NCBI GenBank assembly: GCA_019419955.1 | Contig: JAHZIB010000010.1 | Coordinates: 1 to 46,682 of the forward strand | Source of the DNA: Clostridiales bacterium | GTDB taxonomy: Bacteria; Bacillota; Clostridia; TANB77; CAG-508 | Reading direction: 5' to 3' | Length of the DNA stretch: 46,682 bases | Shown here: positions 43,845 through 46,682 of the stretch, one piece after another | Numbering within the stretch: the stretch's first letter is position 1 | Layout: each line of letters starts with the position of its first letter | Notes under the pieces: generated by a model | What the model was told of the DNA's origin: nothing | Databases searched by the model: none | What the model saw: the letters and a program-made list of their open reading frames with translations, nothing else | Position numbers and translations under genes: made by a program

Positions 43845-43935
43845 TCGGCCTACAAATTTAGAATTTTGTCCCTTTTAGTGCATAAAAAGACAACACCATA
43901 AATGTGTTGTACTACACCACTTTTTATGTGGCCGA
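43845..43935 (-). ncRNA. Candidate structured 5' leader (three-way junction)
   Basis: On the minus strand the outer stem TCGGCC/GGCCGA closes two arms. Arm 1 is long: CATAAAAAG/CTTTTTATG (9 bp), a one-sided bulge, then ACAACAC/GTGTTGT (7 bp). Arm 2 is ACAAAATT/AATTTGT around CTA. It ends 65 bases before the MATE-fusion ATG. The layout is riboswitch-like, but I do not recognise a known class. Confidence 0.5.
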
Positions 43936-44279
43936 GTAATAATTTTCAATTATCCACATAGTATTTATTTTATAACAAATTTCCAACTTTGTCAACATTT
44001 GATTATTAGCAGTATGAGTTTTTTTGACTGGGGAATTCCCTAGATTTCAATATTTTTAAGCTCTAAGTTATAATTTGATTGAATTTTTCTTGATTTGAAC
44101 TACATTTAGTCTAATATATTTCTTATTAAAGTTCAAGAGTATATCGGAAAGTTTGTGTAAACTTTAAACTTCTTATAATAATTTTTAAAAATTTTGATAA
44201 TTGAATTGACAAAAATAATTATTTAAGATAAATATATATTATCTTATGATATATTAAATTGTCAAGGTTCAATTAACAG

Positions 44280-44317
44280 AGTATGTCAATTTACATTTTT
44301 TGGCATACTTTGTTTTT
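44280..44317 (+). terminator. Hairpin in the IS left end
   Basis: AGTATGTC pairs with GGCATACT (one G-U), followed by TTGTTTTT on the plus strand. It would block outside transcription entering the transposase region, or end the transposase transcript from the other side. Confidence 0.55.
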
Positions 44318-44341
44318 ATATTAATATGGTAAACATTACCT

Positions 44342-45568
44342 TTAATTAATAACTACTCTATCTGGGAAATATGTATGCAATTCTGCTAAAGTAACTCCCC
44401 AATTTTGGTATCTACTTGTCCATTTTTCTGTTATTATTTTTGTTGATAAATATATGCTTTTTTCTAATGATTGGATTGTTGGAAATACTCTACGACCTTT
44501 GTTTAATCTTTTATAACTGTTATTTAGACTTTCTATTGCATTTGTCGTATACATTATTTTTCTGGTTTCAGGGCCATATTTAAAGAATGGTTGTATATTA
44601 TCCCAATTATTTATCCAATTATCTAATGATACCTTTCTTTTACTCCATTTTTCTTCTAATTCAATTAAATTATTATATCCTATTTCTTCTGTTGGCGCTT
44701 GGTATATTCGCTTTAAATCTTTTGCTAATTCTTTCCTGTCTTTATATGATACATATTGCAATGTATTTCTTATCATATGCACTATACACCTTTGAAATTC
44801 TTTCATAGGGTATACTGTTCCTATTGCTTCTTTTAATCCCTTTAATCCATCTGCACATAATATTAATATATCTTTTACTCCTCGATTTTTTATTTCATTT
44901 AATATATTTGTCCAATATTTTGCACTTTCTGAATCTCCTATGTAAAATCCTAATATTTCTTTTTCTCCTGTCATTGTTACTCCTAATGCTATATATACTG
45001 CTTTTTTTACTACTATTCCTTCTTGTTTTACATTGAAATATGTTGCATCTACAAATACTATTGCATATTGTTCTTCTAATTGTCTTTTTTGCCATTCTCT
45101 TATTTCTGGAATAATTTTATCTGTTATTGCTGTTACCATATCTGGACTTACTTTTACTCCATAAAGTTCTTGCATTTCTTCATATATATTTTGATTTGAA
45201 AATCCCCTTGCATACATTTTTACTATCTTTTCTTCTATACTTGATATATCTTTTTGTTCTTTTTCTACTACTATTGGATCAAATGTACCTTGTCTATCTC
45301 TTGGTACATTTAATGTGATATCTCCTTCTGTTGAATGTACTGTCTTTTGACTATACCCATTTCTGTAGTTTTCATTATCTTCTGTATATTCATTCTTTTC
45401 ATAACCTAAATGTTCTGTTAATTCTGCATTTAATATTTCTTGGATTGTGTCTTTAAACAAATCCTTTATTGCTTCTTGTATATCTCCTGCTGTTTTTAAA
45501 TCATTACTTTTGATTAATTCTTGTATTAATTTTTTTCTTTCTTCACTTATTTTTTCTTTTCTTACCAT
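44342..45568 (-). CDS. IS256-family transposase (mutator type)
   Basis: 408 aa, full length. DDE catalytic residues lie in IVFVDATYFNV, ILILCADGLKG and TTNAIESLNNSYKR; the CIVHMIRNTLQYV block between them is the family signature. AGGAGGTTTTAAAT precedes the ATG. The frame is intact, so the element may still be active. Its GC and codon use resemble its surroundings. Confidence 0.96.
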   Translation of the reverse strand: MVRKEKISEERKKLIQELIKSNDLKTAGDIQEAIKDLFKDTIQEILNAELTEHLGYEKNEYTEDNENYRNGYSQKTVHSTEGDITLNVPRDRQGTFDPIVVEKEQKDISSIEEKIVKMYARGFSNQNIYEEMQELYGVKVSPDMVTAITDKIIPEIREWQKRQLEEQYAIVFVDATYFNVKQEGIVVKKAVYIALGVTMTGEKEILGFYIGDSESAKYWTNILNEIKNRGVKDILILCADGLKGLKEAIGTVYPMKEFQRCIVHMIRNTLQYVSYKDRKELAKDLKRIYQAPTEEIGYNNLIELEEKWSKRKVSLDNWINNWDNIQPFFKYGPETRKIMYTTNAIESLNNSYKRLNKGRRVFPTIQSLEKSIYLSTKIITEKWTSRYQNWGVTLAELHTYFPDRVVIN

Positions 45569-45783
45569 ATTTAAAACCTCCTTATGACATTTTTATTTTA
45601 TCATAAGAAGGTTTATTTTTTAACTTTACACAATTTATTCTATATACTCCACCAACCATATTCCAAACTGGAATTTTCGTACATTTTTAAATTGGAAAAA
45701 AAGTGCATTTTTCTATTGATTTATACATCATAAAAGGTATTTTCTAGTTTACACAAAATTTCTGACAGTCCTAATTTTACAAA

Positions 45784-45910
45784 TCAGAAAGTCGCGCCGA
45801 GGCGAACGTAGCCGTTGCGGTAGACATCGTTGAGGCTCACGTAGCCGTAGTCGAAGTTAGCGAACCACGCGTTGCGAGTAGTGCTCTGCGACGACGACCA
45901 ACACCAATCG
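45784..45910 (-). other. Putative DGR variable region (VR)
   Basis: 45791-45900 is about 61% GC by my count, inside a gene of about 37%. The codons run AGC, CGC, AAC, TTC, AAC, TTC, GAC, TAC, GGC, TAC and so on: the NNC pattern left when template AAC codons are randomised at adenine. The encoded pattern (WSSS...NAW...YVRLGATF) matches C-type-lectin-fold DGR targets. No template repeat or reverse transcriptase lies in the window. Confidence 0.7.
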
Positions 45911-46682
45911 GAAAGCCCTTTGTTTCCATAATTGCTTGACGTAATTCCTAGTTGGCTTCCAAACGCTGACCATTCCTCTTTTGATGGTACATACCATGCT
46001 GGATTTGCATTTATTTTACTCTGCACTGTACTTAACCCCCACATGTCATCATAACTGCTATTGTCATTTTGTGCTCCATATGCACTACTGTTCCACTTTG
46101 CTATCATATTCTTGGTATTCTGTTTTCCACTTCCAAAACTTGTTGAGGTTGCTGTACTATAATCGTTCATATTTCCATACGCTGCATCATACCAACAATA
46201 TCTTGTTCCATTCTGACTTCCATCTATATCATCTAATGCCATTACATAAAATCTCTCATTTCCACTTGAGTTTGCTACTGTTAGTACATCTTTTGTTCCG
46301 AAATCGTCTGAATGTCCACTCTTACTTACTTTATATTTCTTGAAGTTACTTCCTGTTGGTATTGTATAGGTTCCGTTACTATTTCCCCACTGTCCGCTCT
46401 TTCCTCCGTCTGTTGCCAAATCCACATATATTACTCCATCTACTGTTCCGTTTCCATCTACGTCTGCATAATATCCTACATATGATGCTGTTGCTGTAGC
46501 AGTATCTGTTCCTATATTTCCTCCCTTATCATATGCTTCTACTTTTATGCTATATTCTCCTACATTTAAACCACTAAATGTATAACTTTTATTTGATGTT
46601 GTACTCTTTAGACTATTATTTAAGTAATATTTATACGTATTCGTGTCTGCTAATCCACTTTCTCCATCACTTGCTGATACAC
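45784..46682 (-). CDS. C-terminal part of a surface protein with a C-type-lectin-like, DGR-type variable end
   Basis: The frame is open to the window edge, so the 5' end is missing; about 299 codons are visible. First comes an Ig/cadherin-like beta domain (GLADTNTYKYYLNNSLKSTT, then SGLNVGEYSIKVEAYDKGGN), then ADVDGNGTVDGVIYVDL, a calcium-binding-like turn. Residues after WYVPSKEEWSAFGSQLG form an FGE/C-type-lectin-like end: LSDWCWSSSQ ... NAWFANFDYG ... YVRLGATF. That end is the usual home of DGR variable residues. The last 37 codons before the stop use 23 NNC codons, in sharp contrast to the rest. It is probably a surface adhesin or receptor. Confidence 0.85.
   Translation of the reverse strand, partial: VSASDGESGLADTNTYKYYLNNSLKSTTSNKSYTFSGLNVGEYSIKVEAYDKGGNIGTDTATATASYVGYYADVDGNGTVDGVIYVDLATDGGKSGQWGNSNGTYTIPTGSNFKKYKVSKSGHSDDFGTKDVLTVANSSGNERFYVMALDDIDGSQNGTRYCWYDAAYGNMNDYSTATSTSFGSGKQNTKNMIAKWNSSAYGAQNDNSSYDDMWGLSTVQSKINANPAWYVPSKEEWSAFGSQLGITSSNYGNKGLSDWCWSSSQSTTRNAWFANFDYGYVSLNDVYRNGYVRLGATF

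Larger units (their letters stand above)
44138..45771 (-). mobile_element. IS256-family insertion sequence
   Basis: Terminal inverted repeats enclose one transposase gene. The right end (45741-45771) reads inward GGACTGTCAGAAATTTTGTG then TAAAC; the left end (44138-44161) reads ATATCGGAAAGTTTGTGTAA then AC. About 18 of the inner 21 positions agree, and the left tip is more worn. I see no target-site duplication. The right end lies 12 bp from the stop codon of the putative DGR target gene. Confidence 0.8.

Noticed and set aside
44125..45785. Target-site duplication of the IS256 element
   Set aside because: The 8-9 bases on either side do not match.

Overview
The window is AT-rich (about 30% GC by eye), with Shine-Dalgarno-led genes, a Spo0E-family gene, a class III (oxygen-sensitive) ribonucleotide reductase and consensus sigma-A promoters. 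This points to an anaerobic, probably spore-forming, low-GC Clostridia-type Firmicute, most likely a gut organism. Nearly all genes lie on the minus strand.

Layout. 1-1060: two tRNA genes (Gly-GCC, Cys-GCA) with promoter and terminator, preceded by two long inverted repeats. 1.2-2.5 kb: a D,D-carboxypeptidase. 2.6-18.6 kb: a type IV secretion-like envelope machine. In transcription order it holds four VirB2-like pilins, a PrgI/VirB3-like protein, a VirB4-like N-domain protein, the VirB4 ATPase, a small exported protein, a VirB6-like polytopic protein, two NTF2-like-repeat membrane proteins flanking a three-domain SGNH / lysozyme / NlpC-P60 hydrolase, and an unknown acidic protein. No relaxase or coupling protein is present. 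18.9-22.5 kb: Spo0E-like phosphatase, an active/inactive M16 peptidase pair and rpsU (S21). 22.6-25.8 kb (plus strand): cysteine-synthase-family enzyme, metallophosphoesterase and UDP-sugar pyrophosphorylase. 26.4-33.0 kb: a YgjP-like protein without its HExxH, nrdG, nrdD, a broken NrdD paralogue and a divergent Crp/Fnr regulator. Both nrdD promoters carry the same Crp-type operator at about -41. 33.0-39.1 kb: a complete minimal type II-C CRISPR-Cas locus (cas9, cas1, cas2, tracrRNA) with an array on each side. Every repeat ends in an extended -10 promoter. 39.2-43.9 kb: TspO, a DUF2207 membrane protein and a MATE-cytidylate-kinase-like fusion behind a structured leader. 44.1-45.8 kb: an IS256-family element. 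45.8 kb to the end: the C-terminal part of a surface protein whose last ~125 bp have the codon and base composition of a diversity-generating retroelement (DGR) variable region.

How it fits together. The pilin operon and the prgI-virB4 operon share four direct half-sites at an 11-bp period, placed 63-64 bp upstream of each -10 box, so one response regulator probably controls the whole machine. The Crp/Fnr gene sits beside the two nrdD operators it probably binds. The strongest candidates for something undescribed are the relaxase-less secretion machine with its triple hydrolase and shared operator, the putative DGR target abutted by an IS, and two families of structured leaders.
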